From: Gordionus sp. m RMFG-2023
Lineage: Eukaryota; Nematomorpha; Gordioida; Chordodea; Parachordodidae
Direction of reading: 5' to 3'
Assembly (NCBI RefSeq): GCF_954871325.1
Contig: NC_088775.1
Coordinates: forward strand, 37,735,561 to 37,799,560
Length of the DNA stretch: 64,000 bases
A model generated the notes under the pieces. That model was not told the DNA's origin. It ran no database searches and saw only the letters and a list, made by a program, of their open reading frames with translations. Every line of letters starts with the position of its first letter. Positions within the stretch are counted from its first letter, which is position 1. This document shows, piece by piece, positions 31,311 through 42,468 of the stretch. The translations under genes were made by a program, and so were the position numbers.

Positions 31311-33323
31311 AAAAGCCCAAATTCATATTGCATTTGTGGGCATTATGTGTCTGGGTACACATGGCTTAAAATTATTTAAATTTTAAGCACTATTAATAAA
31401 TAAAAACATTTCCTTTACCTTTATTTAATAGGATTTTTAACTTCCTGTTACTTAAAAATTTGTACAAGAAAAATGATATAATTTATAAAATTGTAAAAAT
31501 GCAGCTATTCGAAAGTTTTAAACTATGTATTTTAGGATTTTTATATTGATAGCTGTCTTTCATTTTTGACAAAATTAACTATAGAAATAAATAAAATATA
31601 ATTGTATCTATTATACATCATGTATATTAAACTGTAAAAAAATTTATATTAAAATTTATACCTTTTTTTATGGTATGTGTTGTGTATTCAAATATGATGT
31701 ATGCAATAGAGTAATTTATAATTCCAAGCCAATTTTTAAAACAGTTTTTCTTATTGTTTCTTCTTTATGACATGCAATTTTTTTACAACAAATTAGTTCT
31801 AAGAAAAGGGAAGTTAATGTAACACCCTGTTATGATAATCACACATCAATGCCAGATTGATGTTATAAATAGAAATGAAAAATGATTAAATTTCAAATAA
31901 AAAAAATTATTCAAATAATTTGTCAAATTTTTTATGAAAAAGCTTAATTGCAATTATTCATTCTTATTTTATTTTTGGCAAAATATAAATGAGCAATTCT
32001 GAATCTGTAACTTTTACCTTAAATTCTGATGATAACTCCAATAATTGATCTTCTAATTGATATCACATTCACTAAAATAAAAATTTAGATTGCCAATATT
32101 TGGTCAAAATTATTTCCAAATAACAGATAAAAATGATAAAACCACAGTGCTGCTTTCTACTCTGCCATCAAATCATTTCTAGTAATTTTCTAAAACATAT
32201 GGAGATATATTTAAATATTAGCTTTTCTCCCTAATCTTATTTAGAGAAAACATTTTTCTATTATATCACAATCATTTTTTAAAAAAATTTTACTGAATCA
32301 TCAAAGTAAATAGTCAAAAATTACCATGTTCTATGGTGTTTTCTTGCCACACAAGTTTAATTATGATAAGTGATGCGAAAAGTATTTTAAACAATAAAAA
32401 TACAAGTTTATTAAGAATTTATAAATCAACAATTAATATATGTGGAAAACTGTGGAATGGTTCATATATTAAAATCAGTTAAAATAATAAACAATATTTT
32501 GGAATATATTATCTGTGCCTTGTGTTACAACATGGAATTCCATGTAAGTCTAAATTATGCTAATTGTTTGAAAAAATATTCTCAAAAAATTTATCCTCAT
32601 AACAATTGCTTTAGAAAAATTTAAAGGGGAGAAAGAAAGGATTGTTGTTAATGAGAGCTGGACCCAGTATTATTTTGTACTAAATAAATTTCAATAGAAC
32701 CAGAAAAATCTTTCCTTTGCCTCTGTTCATCTATTTTACAGCTATAATTATCTGATATAGAAGATTAATTTTCTGATATTTTAGAGTTTGATTGCAAAGG
32801 AGACTCAGCCTTTTTAGCTACTATTTCACATTCTTTGAAGCTTCGATGGGTTAAATCAATATCTAAGCAAAATGAATTAAAATCATTAATGTCTGAAACT
32901 GTTTCTATAAACATTCTAAATAAAAAAAGTCATCAGATTGTCAAAAACAATTTGTGAATTTTATTTCCACCCATAGGTGTATCTAGGATTTTGGTAATGG
33001 GTGGGAAAGCACTATTAAGTAAAATTTTTCCTTATAAATTTTACTCGATACTTTGGGTCTACTATTATAGGCCTTTGGTTATATTAGATTTTTATAAAAA
33101 TAATTTTAGGTTTTCACTTTTTTTATAAAATTACTTTTTATATAAAATTTTTGATTTATAGTTGTTATTTTAAAAAGTTATTAACTTTTACTAATTTTTC
33201 TTTATAATTAGATTTTATACATTTTTTGTGGAGTGGGGTAGGAGTGTCTATAGGGAAAATTTTTGTTAGCTTAAAATGATATTTAAGAAGAGCCAAATTG
33301 GTAACACACCTGCTTCTACCCAT
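31311..33323. other. Long AT-rich gene-poor stretch
   Basis: Only short, low-complexity frames occur (for example 32442-32624). No inverted ends, protein motifs or RNA genes were seen. The missing 5' half of the piggyBac copy may once have lain here, but nothing supports this. Confidence 0.4.
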
Positions 33324-33419
33324 ATATATTTTTTAAGAAAAAAATTCTCTTCATATAATAAAGGTTTTAGTATATATTTTTTAAGAAAAAAAAATTCTTC
33401 TTCTAATAAAGGTTTTAGT
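33324..33419 (+). repeat. 48-bp tandem duplication inside a 75-codon ORF
   Basis: Two adjacent units differ at a few bases (ATATATTTTTTAAGAAAAAA to AAAGGTTTTAGT). The surrounding frame 33276-33503 repeats the peptide IYFLRKK..S.NKGFS twice. The ORF has no known relatives and is probably not a gene. Confidence 0.6.
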
Positions 33420-33503
33420 ATATTATTTGAAATAGAAAATAAAATTAAAATCCATGATATTGTGCCTGAAATTACTTATTTTAAAGATGATAGAGATAGA
33501 TAA

Positions 33504-34555
33504 AAATATTTCCAACTAAAAAAGTGTTTTTAAAGTATAACGATTTTCTAGGTTTAAAACATAAAAATTTCATTCAAAAACAATATCAAAAGTAATATGA
33601 ATTAATCTTTTTTTTAAGTTTATATATGCAATCTAGTATGATAGTAAAATTGTAAATTTTGCTAAGTGAGAGGAACACTTCCCACAATTTGGCCTATGTT
33701 TATATCCATGATTCTTTAATTATATATTTTTTTTTATAAATTTTTGTCATTGTATGAAAAATAAAGGGAATCTAGTATGGTTCGTCACTGGTCATTGCAT
33801 AATGATATTAATCATGTTTACCTTTTTTTACATGAATGCCTCGTTTTCATTTCCATTCCATATGCTATTGTGGTTAACGTGACAAAAATGAAAATATCAT
33901 GTTTGGTGTCAGTTAGCAGATTTTCACAAGGTTACATGAATATCATGGATGACAAATAATGAAACAATTTTATTAAAATTAAACTTTGAGGCTATCATAT
34001 TTGAAAAAATCTTTTTGGTTCAATATGAACATAAAATATAATAATTTTCGATGTTTATGAATAAAATATATTTCTTTAGCACCTGCGTAGAATACAGTTT
34101 GTTAAAATGTAATTTCAAGGCTAAAAAAACCATATATATATGAGAATTTCATACTCAGTATCAAATAAAAGTATGTTATAGTTGGATAAGAAAGATTCAA
34201 ATAATAACTAACAACATTTAGTGAATATAAAGGAAGTTTATCTGACGTTAGAAAAGATAATCCTAAGGAAAACGGCGATCATGCAATCAATTTTCTAAAA
34301 ATATAGAAGCAGAAAATACTGAAGATATATCTGATTTGTGATAAAGTTTGTTATCCTTAATCTAAGTAGGAAGTACCTAGTTGCCATCAGTGATGAAGCG
34401 TCAGGTTCACTACTAGGGAAGAAATCAAAAAAAAAATTTATTTTTATTTTGATCAAACTCAAACCATAAAAACATTAAGATTTATAAATAAATGGTATAC
34501 ATCTTTGTTTTTGAGTAAAATGATAGTACTGCATTATAAAAGTTATTGCTAGATT
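33504..34555. other. AT-rich stretch, possibly 3' flank of the hAT transposase
   Basis: No confident ORF (33777-33959 is likely chance). The stretch lies just downstream, on the minus strand, of the ZMYM1-like transposase C-terminus. Confidence 0.35.
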
Positions 34556-34559
34556 TTAA

Positions 34560-35030
34560 ATTTTTTAATAATTTTTTTTCAATTGAAATGAAAGATTGAT
34601 TCGATAATCTATTTTGGCACATCCTGTTTCTTCAATAATATTTGATTCTTTTTAAAGATGAACTCCGTTATGCACTTGCTGTTGTTGAAGCCAAAGTTAA
34701 GATGAATTTGCATAATTTAAAAAACTCTTTAAAACTTTTCATCAAATCGGGGCATATTAAAATTCAAGTATTTCATTAACATTCTTTTTCTTTCTAAATT
34801 CAATATCGAAACACTACCTCTAATTCGGTTTCCAGCTTGTGTAAGTCGAAAAATTGAGAATAAGTGTCGTTTAAATTATCTAATAAATATTTTGGTAAAA
34901 TTTACTAATATCTATCAATTCGACGAATTTAATATTTTTTGGTTAAGACATATTAAATGGAATTAATCAAATCCTTTTGAATATCGCTTGATAGTCCAAT
35001 AAAAACTGCACTATTTCTAAATGATGTTTC
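34560..35030 (-). pseudogene. TTF/ZMYM1-like hAT transposase, C-terminal piece
   Basis: On the minus strand: SAVFIGLSSDIQKDLINSI near 35008-34955, then, in a shifted frame, FKEFFKLCKFILTLASTTAS, a basic LKRIK block and SIEKKLLKN. The last part is the hAT C-terminal dimerisation region. It continues a frame that stops at 41510 on the other side of gypsy-D, whose duplication GTTTC sits at 35026-35030. Stops and frameshifts are present, so it is decayed. The N-terminal partner is at 42055-41515. Confidence 0.7.
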
Positions 35031-35450
35031 TATAACGTTGTCGGTCCGCTTACTCTGTTATTTCTTATTCGATTGATATCTTTCCCAAAATGATTTAACA
35101 CAAAATTGGATTCAACTTTATTCAAATCAGCAAATTATAATTTCGGAAAAAACAACATTTGAATTTTTAAATAAAAAAAATATATGAATGAATTTTACAA
35201 TATTTCGCTTTCCTTTTATAGGGAAGCGCAGAAATATAGTTTCATAATGAACTTGCTAAATTTAATTCTTACATCTAAAAGTATAAATATCAAAAAAAAT
35301 TAAAATACAGTTTCACGATGAACTTGCTAAATTTAATTATTATAATACACGCGAATACATATATATCTACAAGCAACTATCATTATTATTAAAAATTATT
35401 AAATATGTCTTGCCGCCTTTCTTTCCCCAATAATTGACTTATTCATGACA
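35031..35450 (-). repeat. Gypsy-D 3' LTR
   Basis: Direct repeat of 41084-41509, 420 bp. Shared text includes CCCAAAATGATTTAACACAA and GTCTTGCCGCCTTTCTTTCC (plus strand). Confidence 0.85.
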
Positions 35451-35552
35451 TCTCCCCCCTTTATTTGCCCTTGGGGACCCCAATAACTGCCTATATTCCT
35501 CTGGCTCCACATGCAAATTCAACAACCCTTCCGACCTTCCTGGACCACCACC

Positions 35553-35846
35553 TTATGCGTCTCGTCTTCTTTTCACCCCCTTCTCGGCCCCCTGCGCTGA
35601 TTCATACGTTGCCCGTGGACACCACCTCCGAATGTGCCCCTGTTGCCCACACCCATAACATAGATTCGAATCCTCGGCTTTCCTCCATTCTACCTTCGGT
35701 TGCTTTCCTTCCAATTTGGCCTCATTAGCTAAGGCTCTCCACTCGCTTGCTAGGGGCTCCATATCTTTGCTGATGATTGTCGTTCGTACCAAATGTGTCC
35801 CCAAGTCAACGTACCTATGCGGATATGCTAAATTAACTACCCACAT
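35553..35846 (-). CDS. Gypsy-D 3' ORF with a single zinc knuckle
   Basis: A 97-codon minus-strand frame with TIISKDMEPLASEWRALANE followed by the zinc knuckle CYGCGQQGHIRRWC (C-x2-C-x4-H-x4-C) and a basic tail KGVKRRRDA. It lies 3' of integrase on the element's own strand, close to the purine tract and 3' LTR, as in gypsy-A. The pattern IIS...W..LA.EA before the knuckle is shared with gypsy-C and partly with gypsy-B. It likely continues upstream beyond the MITE at 35899 (text such as EFGDNDHYYN near 36810). It is nucleic-acid binding by family knowledge. Gag-like or accessory identity is open. Confidence 0.6.
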   Translation of the reverse strand: MWVVNLAYPHRYVDLGTHLVRTTIISKDMEPLASEWRALANEAKLEGKQPKVEWRKAEDSNLCYGCGQQGHIRRWCPRATYESAQGAEKGVKRRRDA

Positions 35847-35898
35847 ATATTCTTTTTAAACATAAACATTCTCTCGCCTTCTCACCCCTACCCTACCC

Positions 35899-36748
35899 TA
35901 GGCCAAAAAAACGAATCGAATCGAATAATTGCGCTATTCGTATTCTTACGAATAATAAAATCATTATTCGTTTCGATTCGTCGAATATTCGATTCGATTC
36001 GAAAATTTTTTAAAGCTTATAAAATATTTTGCAAAAAAAATTTTACAGATGTTTAATGATGACACTTTTAAGGATTCTCTAAACTAATTGTCATTTTTGC
36101 ATATAAAATATAACAAAATTTTAGAAAGTATTTCATTATAGATTTTATTTATTAAAAATACTTTAGTAGCATAAATTTCCTTTATTTAATTATTAATATA
36201 ATTTTTAGAGGTGATTATGACATTGTAATAGAGGATGAAGATAATATAATGCACTATCTGAATTAGATTGTCTTTAAAATTTGCCAAAAATAAGGTTACT
36301 AAATGGGAAAAGGATTTTCCTAATCAAATAATAAGAACTAGTCAAAAAAATTTAGTTATTTATCTGCCAGGACGAGAATATGGGAAAGAGGCACACTCTA
36401 TAAAAATGTTTTGACTTGTTCATAACATCAAAAATGATTAATCAAAATAAAATAATTATATTTTACTTTGAAGCTTTTCTTTTTCTTTCATTAAACTTTT
36501 TCAGCAAATATAACTTGTTATGATTTGATATTTGATAATAGGAAATAAAATAAAACGAAATGATATCCACTAGGAAAATTTAATTACTTCTTTTTATTTT
36601 ACTTGCAATAAAATATTTGCGAATAATTACTAATATTTATATATAAATAATTTCGAATAATACGAATAATTTACCTCATTATTCATATTCGATTCGAAAT
36701 TTCGAATCGAATCGAATATCAAATAACAAATAATTCGTTTTAGGCCTA
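35899..36748. mobile_element. hAT-like MITE, 850 bp (TAGGCC-end family), inside gypsy-D
   Basis: Ends are TAGGCCAAAAAAACGAATCG and, on the right, the reverse complement TAGGCCTAAAACGAATTATT, with many TTCGATTCG / CGAATCGAAT phrases. The 8-bp duplication is CCCTACCC (35891-35898) versus TCCTACCC (36749-36756), 7 of 8. No transposase domain was recognised. The end type matches the hAT at 18634, suggesting mobilisation by that family. Confidence 0.75.
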
Positions 36749-36849
36749 TCCTACCCATATACAGCCATAATGCACTTACGTTGTAATAATGGTCATTATC
36801 CCCGAATTCCGTATGCAAGAATAACCGTTTATCTAATCACAATATAAAT

Positions 36850-38480
36850 TCAAGAACGTTTTATTACACCAAGATGATTTGCTTCTGCTCTTTATCTTTT
36901 TCTTAATTAATTAAACTTTTTAATTAATTATTTTCAATACATGTTATTATCAATCTTATTCCCTACCCACATTACTCTTCCTTCTTGTGTTTCTTTCCAA
37001 AATATAAAATATTCTTCCCCTCCTCGTTATAAAATACTAATTTTATTTAAATTCATCCATTTGTTCCTATGTTAATCACTTCCCCCTTTCAATTCCTTCC
37101 ATAAAAACATTTTTTTTTATTTCCCCTTAACCTTGTTTCTTATCTTAAATTAATTCAACAACAAAAAAAAATTTTCTTAATTTCTTTATCCCATTACTAC
37201 TTTCTTCCTTATATGAACCTAATCTCAATTATCCTTGTTTACTCCACTTTATTTTCTTCTTTTGAACACACACAAAAAACTCTTTTTTTTCTATTTATTT
37301 AACCCCCCCCCCCCTTTTTTCTTTCTTAATACTTAGTTTACTCTTCTCAACCATACTTTTTACAATTCTATAAAAATAACACAACTTAAATTCTTACATT
37401 TTTTTTTCTTTTAAAAAAAACACTTTAAAAAAATTTTTTTTTTTTGTTAATTGCTTTTATTATCCTTCCATATCTCCAACATTAATCACATCTTGTACTT
37501 ACCTCTCTTTCAGCTACTCACTTTGCTTAATACTCATTATTAATATCCCTTCAACAGTTATATATTCATCTTCTTTCGATTTCGATCCTCGTCATATCCC
37601 TTCAACAGTTATATATTCATCTTCCTTCGATTTCGATCCTCGTCACCAAAATTCCCCCAAATTCTTCCACTACCTTTATTAGTCAATCCTCATTATTCAC
37701 TTCCAACAATTTTATCATTATTCACCTCCAGCAACCTTATCCGACTCCGACTCCTCCAATCCCCATTATTCTATCATTAATTCTACTTGACAGCCGATTC
37801 CTCTTCCATCACAGTATTCTTTTTCCGCCATAGTATATAATAATTTTTTTTTTACAACACTTACGAATTATATTTATTTCACCTATATATATTATTTATT
37901 TTTTTACAATTTGGATTTACTTATACAATTTAATATTTAAACCAACAAAAATTTTTCCCTTTTTATTATTTTTCCTATGAATTTACAATTTAATTTTTTA
38001 AAAAAAAGGACTGACTATATTCATATACAATCAACTAATTATAAAATCAGATAAAACAATAATTTTTTTTTTTACTATTTGAATTTACTGTACAATTTAG
38101 GTATTATATAAAAAGAATGTCTGATTTAATATAATATTATACAATAAGAATTTTTACCAAATTTTCTCTTTCGGGAGCCAAGGAATCCGCCGACTTCTCA
38201 ATGACCTTGAGAAATTTGTGTCATTCGCTATCCCTTTTCACTCCCTCCTCTACTTCTGGCCGTAACCGAACTCCCTACTACATATTGATAAATTTTCCTC
38301 ACCCGGCCCCCAACTCATATTGAGCCATTTTTTCCACCAACCTGCGAAATCATTGAGCCATTTTTTCCTCATGTTTTTATTTACTTAACATAAAAATTCC
38401 TCTGACCGCTACTGCCCTGCTTCCATTCAACTTCTCAACTGGTCAGCATGTCTGACTACCACTTTTCCCTCCGAGAGCTC
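36850..38480. other. C/T-rich spacer of gypsy-D between integrase and the 3' ORF
   Basis: About 1.6 kb biased to C and T on the plus strand, with a poly-C run near 37302-37315 and no convincing ORF on either strand. Gypsy-A has a similar but shorter spacer here. Confidence 0.45.
37543..37644. repeat. 51-bp tandem duplication in the gypsy-D spacer
   Basis: Two adjacent units (ATATCCCTTCAACAGTTATA to GATCCTCGTC) start at 37543 and 37594 and differ at one base. Confidence 0.85.
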
Positions 38481-38496
38481 TATACGGTATAACATT

Positions 38497-39290
38497 CTAC
38501 CCATCTTTCCGACCACCACTCCTGATTCCCATTTTTTTTTCACTTCCATACAACCTGTCCCACACGGTATGACCTACCTCAAACTTTATCCCACTTTCCT
38601 GTTCCGGTTTCTCACCTTCCTTCTCACTCCAAGGTCTCAACGCGTCCAATCCAATCCATGTTCGTCGCCCTAAAAACATTTCTTCCAACGATAATTCAGC
38701 CCCCTTCCGACTATTGTTATAATATGCCACCGAAATCCATATCTCACCTTCTTCGAATTTGGCCTCCCTTTACCAACTTCTCACGATTCCCACTATTCTC
38801 TCCACCTGCCCTTTTGAACTCGGATGATACGGTGGTGCTAGCACATGTTTCGCCCCACTTTCCACACAAAATCTTCCAAACCCTTCACTGCTAAAGGCCG
38901 GACCTCCATCGGACACGAAGACTTTTGCCACCCCGAATTTCGCCCACAAAATTTTCAATTTTTTTACAACAATTTTTGTTGTTAATCCACCTACAACCTC
39001 AAACTCTACCCACTTGGAGTATGCATCTACTACCAAGAAATATTCTTTCCTATCAAACTCAAAGAAATCTATATGAATTCTTTCCCAAGGCCTCGACGCT
39101 TTCGGCCACGTACTTTTCTTATCCCTCGCCGGCATACTCGCCCAGAAATTACACACTGTTTCGCCAGCTTCTCTATTTCCTCATTCATTCCTGGCCACCA
39201 TACATATTTACGACCCCACTGCTTCATCCGTTCAACCCCTTGATGCCCCGCATGCAGCATGGCCATTACCGCTCCTTTTAGCTTATTAGG
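38497..39290 (-). pseudogene. Gypsy-D integrase
   Basis: The minus strand reads MLHAGHQGVERM and KYVWWPGMNEEIEKLA (zinc-binding N-terminus), then WERIHIDFFEFDRKEYFLVV, VFVSDGGPAFSSEGF and SSKGQVERIVGIV (catalytic core). These are followed by LEEMFLGRRTWIGLDALRPW and a tail GHTVWDRLYG. It is closest by eye to gypsy-A integrase (same HIDFF, DGGP, GR.TR. text). It is broken. Confidence 0.8.
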
Positions 39291-39736
39291 TAACCGCTCT
39301 ATTCCCCCGTACTACGCAATCGACTTATACGGTTAACTCTCCATCAACCTTTGACCTTCTCTCACCTCCTCTACACGATCCTCCCTTGTCATCCCTTCAC
39401 TTTCTCCCCAAAACATGGATGCCCCCATATACACTTATATATTGTCTCTGTCCTCTATCCATTCACCATTTCTCCTGTAAATCTCTTCATCCTCCTAGAC
39501 CATCTTTATAATATCCTCCCTGATGTCTTCTTTGACGGCCAGAAATACTCCCCACTGCGCAAATACTCCCCAAAAATTATACTCCGGTCCCACACTTGTA
39601 ATCCAGTCCCATCTCATCGCTGGCTCTACTCTTCTATTAATTATCCACAAATCCAATACTTGGCATCCGTCACTCCCTACATGCCTATTCTCACTTTTTC
39701 CGTCATCTCCATCTCAGATCATTCAAATTGTCACAC

Positions 39737-39928
39737 TTAAATTCTTTCCCGAATTATTGTACTATTCGGCCAAAGTCTTCTAAAATCTTCATATCCCATT
39801 ACCGAAATAGCCGCTCCTGTATTAAACAACATAGATATCATTTTCCCATTTATATTAAACCACACTTTCGGACTCGGAAGATATACTTGGTCCTCTCTAC
39901 CCTCCTCCCGCAACATTTTCATAACCAT
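39737..39928 (-). pseudogene. Gypsy-D protease segment
   Basis: The minus-strand frame contains VYLPSPKVWFNINGKMISML then FNTGAAISVMG, the retropepsin-type active-site region in its usual setting (hydrophobic run, xTGA, S.M). It lies between the zinc-knuckle ORF and integrase. Confidence 0.6.
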
Positions 39929-40129
39929 CTCTCGCCCCTCCGTTCTCCCCTCCTTGGCCTGAATTCTTTTTTCCCCACAATCATATAGTCACCCCCTGTC
40001 ACAATCTCTCGCCCAATGCCCTTCTTCACGGCACTTGAAACATATAATTTTGCAATCGGCCCCCATTTCTCCTTTTGCTGAAACCTCGGCCATACTCCTC
40101 ACATTAATAGCATTCGAACTCTCTCCTCT

Positions 40130-40426
40130 TTAGGGAAATCCTCCTTTGGTTTCTATTCTTCCCACTCTGCAATCACTCTCCGCATGTCCAAATCTTCCAC
40201 ATCCAGCGCATCGTAATCTCTCTCTTTTACCCGGACAATACGTTGAAATATGTCCCTTTTCTTCACATGCAAAACATTTGACATCTCTACAATTCACCTC
40301 CATATGCCCTCTACCCCCATTTAAAACAAACAATATTTCTATTCCTTGATTTCGCTCTAAACAACCTTGATGACTCTCCACGACCTCGATACATTTCAAT
40401 TCTTCTATCTTCACCTCCTCTCCCAT
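40130..40426 (-). pseudogene. Gypsy-D Gag end with multiple zinc knuckles
   Basis: A minus-strand 98-codon frame with tandem Cys/His boxes: CFACEEKGHISTYC and CAGCGRFGHAESDC, both C-x2-C-x4-H-x4-C, preceded by a partial box (GGRGHMEVNC). Another Cys-rich stretch lies near 40070-40000. This is the nucleocapsid-type end of Gag, upstream of protease. It is different in text from the single knuckle at 35846-35553, so this element codes for zinc knuckles at both ends. Confidence 0.7.
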
Positions 40427-41083
40427 CTTCGCCCATCTTCAAATCTTCATTACTTGCCCATCCATGCAACATCTCTTGCATAGGCAACCACGTTACTCTA
40501 CCATATCTATCCTTTTCCCATTATGTCCTTCAATCAACAGCGTCTGTCCACGTATTCTAATACTCTTGTTTCGGCGCTCCCTCCTTCCGAAGTATAGATT
40601 TCCCAACTAAATTAGCAACACTACTACCGCACCCAATATATTATACTGTACTTCCACATATTTTGTCAATTTAAAACTCTTCATTTATAATATCAAAATA
40701 ATTAACTATAAAATCTCTATAAAAATTTTATATCTAAATAAATTAATTTAATTCTAAATATATTTAAACTATTTTGCAATATATTTATAAAAAATTTATA
40801 ATTTACTTGACCAATAATATTTTGACCACTTGCAACGTAAAACAGTAGGAAATAATTAATAGAATTAGCACGGATATGATGCAAGAATACATAACACTGT
40901 CAACAATTTTTTATTACGACTCCGGTCAATATTCTTCACTACTTTTCTTGTCGGTCTCTTTTTTTTTTACTACCCCTTCCAATACCACAGTGCTCTTCTC
41001 TTTTTATCCCTTGTTTCTTCTTCTACTACAACTTCCATAACCACAGTGCTCGTCCCTTCTTGTTTTCGGTTTGGTCACGGCAC
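40427..41083 (-). other. Gypsy-D 5' internal region with primer-site candidate
   Basis: No Gag capsid text was recognised. Next to the 5' LTR the minus strand reads GTGCCGTGACCA (41083-41072), which resembles the complement of a eukaryotic tRNA-His 3' end. The match is short and tentative. Confidence 0.35.
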
Positions 41084-41509
41084 TATCACGTTGTCTGTTC
41101 GCTTACTCAGTTTTTTCTTATTCGATTGATATATTTCCCAAAATGATTTAACACAAAATTGGATTAATTTCAACTTTATTCAAATCAGCAAATTATAATT
41201 TCGGAAAAAAAACATTTGAATTTTTAAATAAAAAAAATATATGAATGAATTTTACAATATTTCGCTTCCCTTTTATAGGGAAGCGCAGAAATACAGTTTC
41301 ATAATGAACTTGCTAAATTTAATTCTTACATCTAAAAATAAAATATCAAAAAAAATTAAAATACAGTTTCACAATGAACTTGCTAAATTTAATTATTATA
41401 ATACACGCGAATACATATATATATACAAGCAACTATCATTATTATTTTCAAAAATTATTAAATATGTCTTGCCGCCTTTCTTTCCCCAATAATTGACTTA
41501 TTCATGACA
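41084..41509 (-). repeat. Gypsy-D 5' LTR
   Basis: Direct repeat of 35031-35450, 426 bp, flanked outside by GTTTC at 41510-41514. The short plus-strand ORF 41241-41492 inside it is not a gene. Confidence 0.85.
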
Positions 41510-41514
41510 GTTTC

Positions 41515-42055
41515 AATAGTAAATTTTCTTCCGCGAGCAAATAAATTAATTCAATATAATTTCCTCTATTTACTAAATTAGAAGAGTCATCATCACCACG
41601 GAATACGAGTTCCTGAATTCCAAAAAAAACATATAGAGTTGATCAATATTTTCAATATTTCTCTATTTAATTTGACTTTAGAATTATGCTGTTCAATTGA
41701 TATTTTGCACATCGAAACAATCATATTTTCAATTCGATTTTAGCCAAATGTTTTTAATTGAATCATTGACTGCAAATGAGCGGTTAATTCTTTATGCCGT
41801 TTAACTGCCTTTGAAAAATTATTCATATCCAAAAATCCTTTATCATTCCAAACATATTTTTCATTTGGGAATAATAGCCACGACTACAATATAGAGAATT
41901 AGAAAATTCGCATCCAGTAAGCCATTCATATTTCGTATTTATCGATGAAAAATTACGAATGCAAGTTTTGACTTCTTTTTTTTAAGTTTTGTAAATTAGT
42001 TTTGGTCTTCCTTTTTCAATAATCATTTTTTTAGCATCAATTTCTTGTGTTAAAT
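41515..42055 (-). pseudogene. TTF/ZMYM1-like hAT transposase, N-terminal piece
   Basis: On the minus strand: LTQEIDAKKMIIEKGRPKL near 42047-41990, YEWLTGCEFSNSLYC (TTF-type zinc finger, about 41930-41890), then VWNDKGFLDMNNFSKAVKRH (41860-41800), and after a frame change FQELVFRGDDDSSNLVNRGN with YIELIYLLAEEN (41625-41530). This is the standard order of TTF-type finger, WxxKGF..W, and LAFRGHDE..S..GNF of the ZMYM1/DUF4371 hAT-related proteins. The gene is cut at 41510 by gypsy-D and continues at 35030. Frameshifts show decay. It is likely a transposase and not a domesticated host gene, because a related scrap lies at 29.75-29.96 kb. Confidence 0.75.
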
Positions 42056-42330
42056 GATAATGTTAATAAATTTTCAATAATACAATTACAAATATTAAAT
42101 ATTAATTTAGGATTTTAAAACGAAAAATTTTTCATTTTAAAAAATAATAAAAAAAAATATTATATAAAAAAATTTCTTTCACTTTTATTTATTTAAAAAA
42201 TAAGCATTTTTTTATTTGCTTCCCCATTGCTTATTTTTTAATGGTAAAATTACACAATACCATGGCATGATTTTCTCTTTATTTATTAAAAAAATAAGCT
42301 ATATTAAATTTGCTTCCTATATTTTTTTTA
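42056..42330. other. AT-rich DNA
   Basis: Nothing recognised beyond poly-A and poly-T runs. Confidence 0.5.
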
Positions 42331-42468
42331 ATGTAGTAAAAATAATAGTTAATTTTTTAACGTAGTAAAAATAATAGTTAATTTTTTAACGTAGTAAAAA
42401 TTATAGTAACTTTTTTAAAGAAGAAAAATAATAATATTTCTAATATAGTAAAATTATATGAATTTTTT
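42331..42468 (+). repeat. 29-bp tandem repeat array
   Basis: Three clear units of GTAGTAAAAATAATAGTTAA plus TTTTTTAAC (42331-42419), followed by degenerate units to about 42468. Confidence 0.75.

Larger units (their letters stand above)
35031..41509 (-). mobile_element. Gypsy-D: Ty3/gypsy element with both LTRs, inserted in a hAT transposase (broken)
   Basis: LTRs lie at 41084-41509 (5') and 35031-35450 (3') on the minus strand, beginning TGTCATGAATAAGTC and ending near CGTTATA. A perfect 5-bp duplication GTTTC lies at 35026-35030 and 41510-41514. Parts in order on the minus strand are a multi-knuckle Gag end (40426-40130), protease (39928-39737), integrase (39290-38497), a long pyrimidine-rich spacer as read on the plus strand, and a 3' zinc-knuckle ORF (35846-35553). 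A purine tract (AAAGGGGGGGAGA on the minus strand) lies next to the 3' LTR. No RT or RNase H text was recognised. The LTRs differ by a few percent. It is defective with multiple breaks and holds a hAT-like MITE at 35899-36748. Confidence 0.85.

Noticed and set aside
35465-35728. 87-codon plus-strand Pro-rich ORF
   Set aside because: It is the antisense of the gypsy-D 3' zinc-knuckle ORF and leader. Its composition reflects the opposite strand.
38658-39988. Several plus-strand ORFs of 78-129 codons
   Set aside because: They are antisense shadows of gypsy-D integrase and protease, which show the real catalytic motifs on the minus strand.
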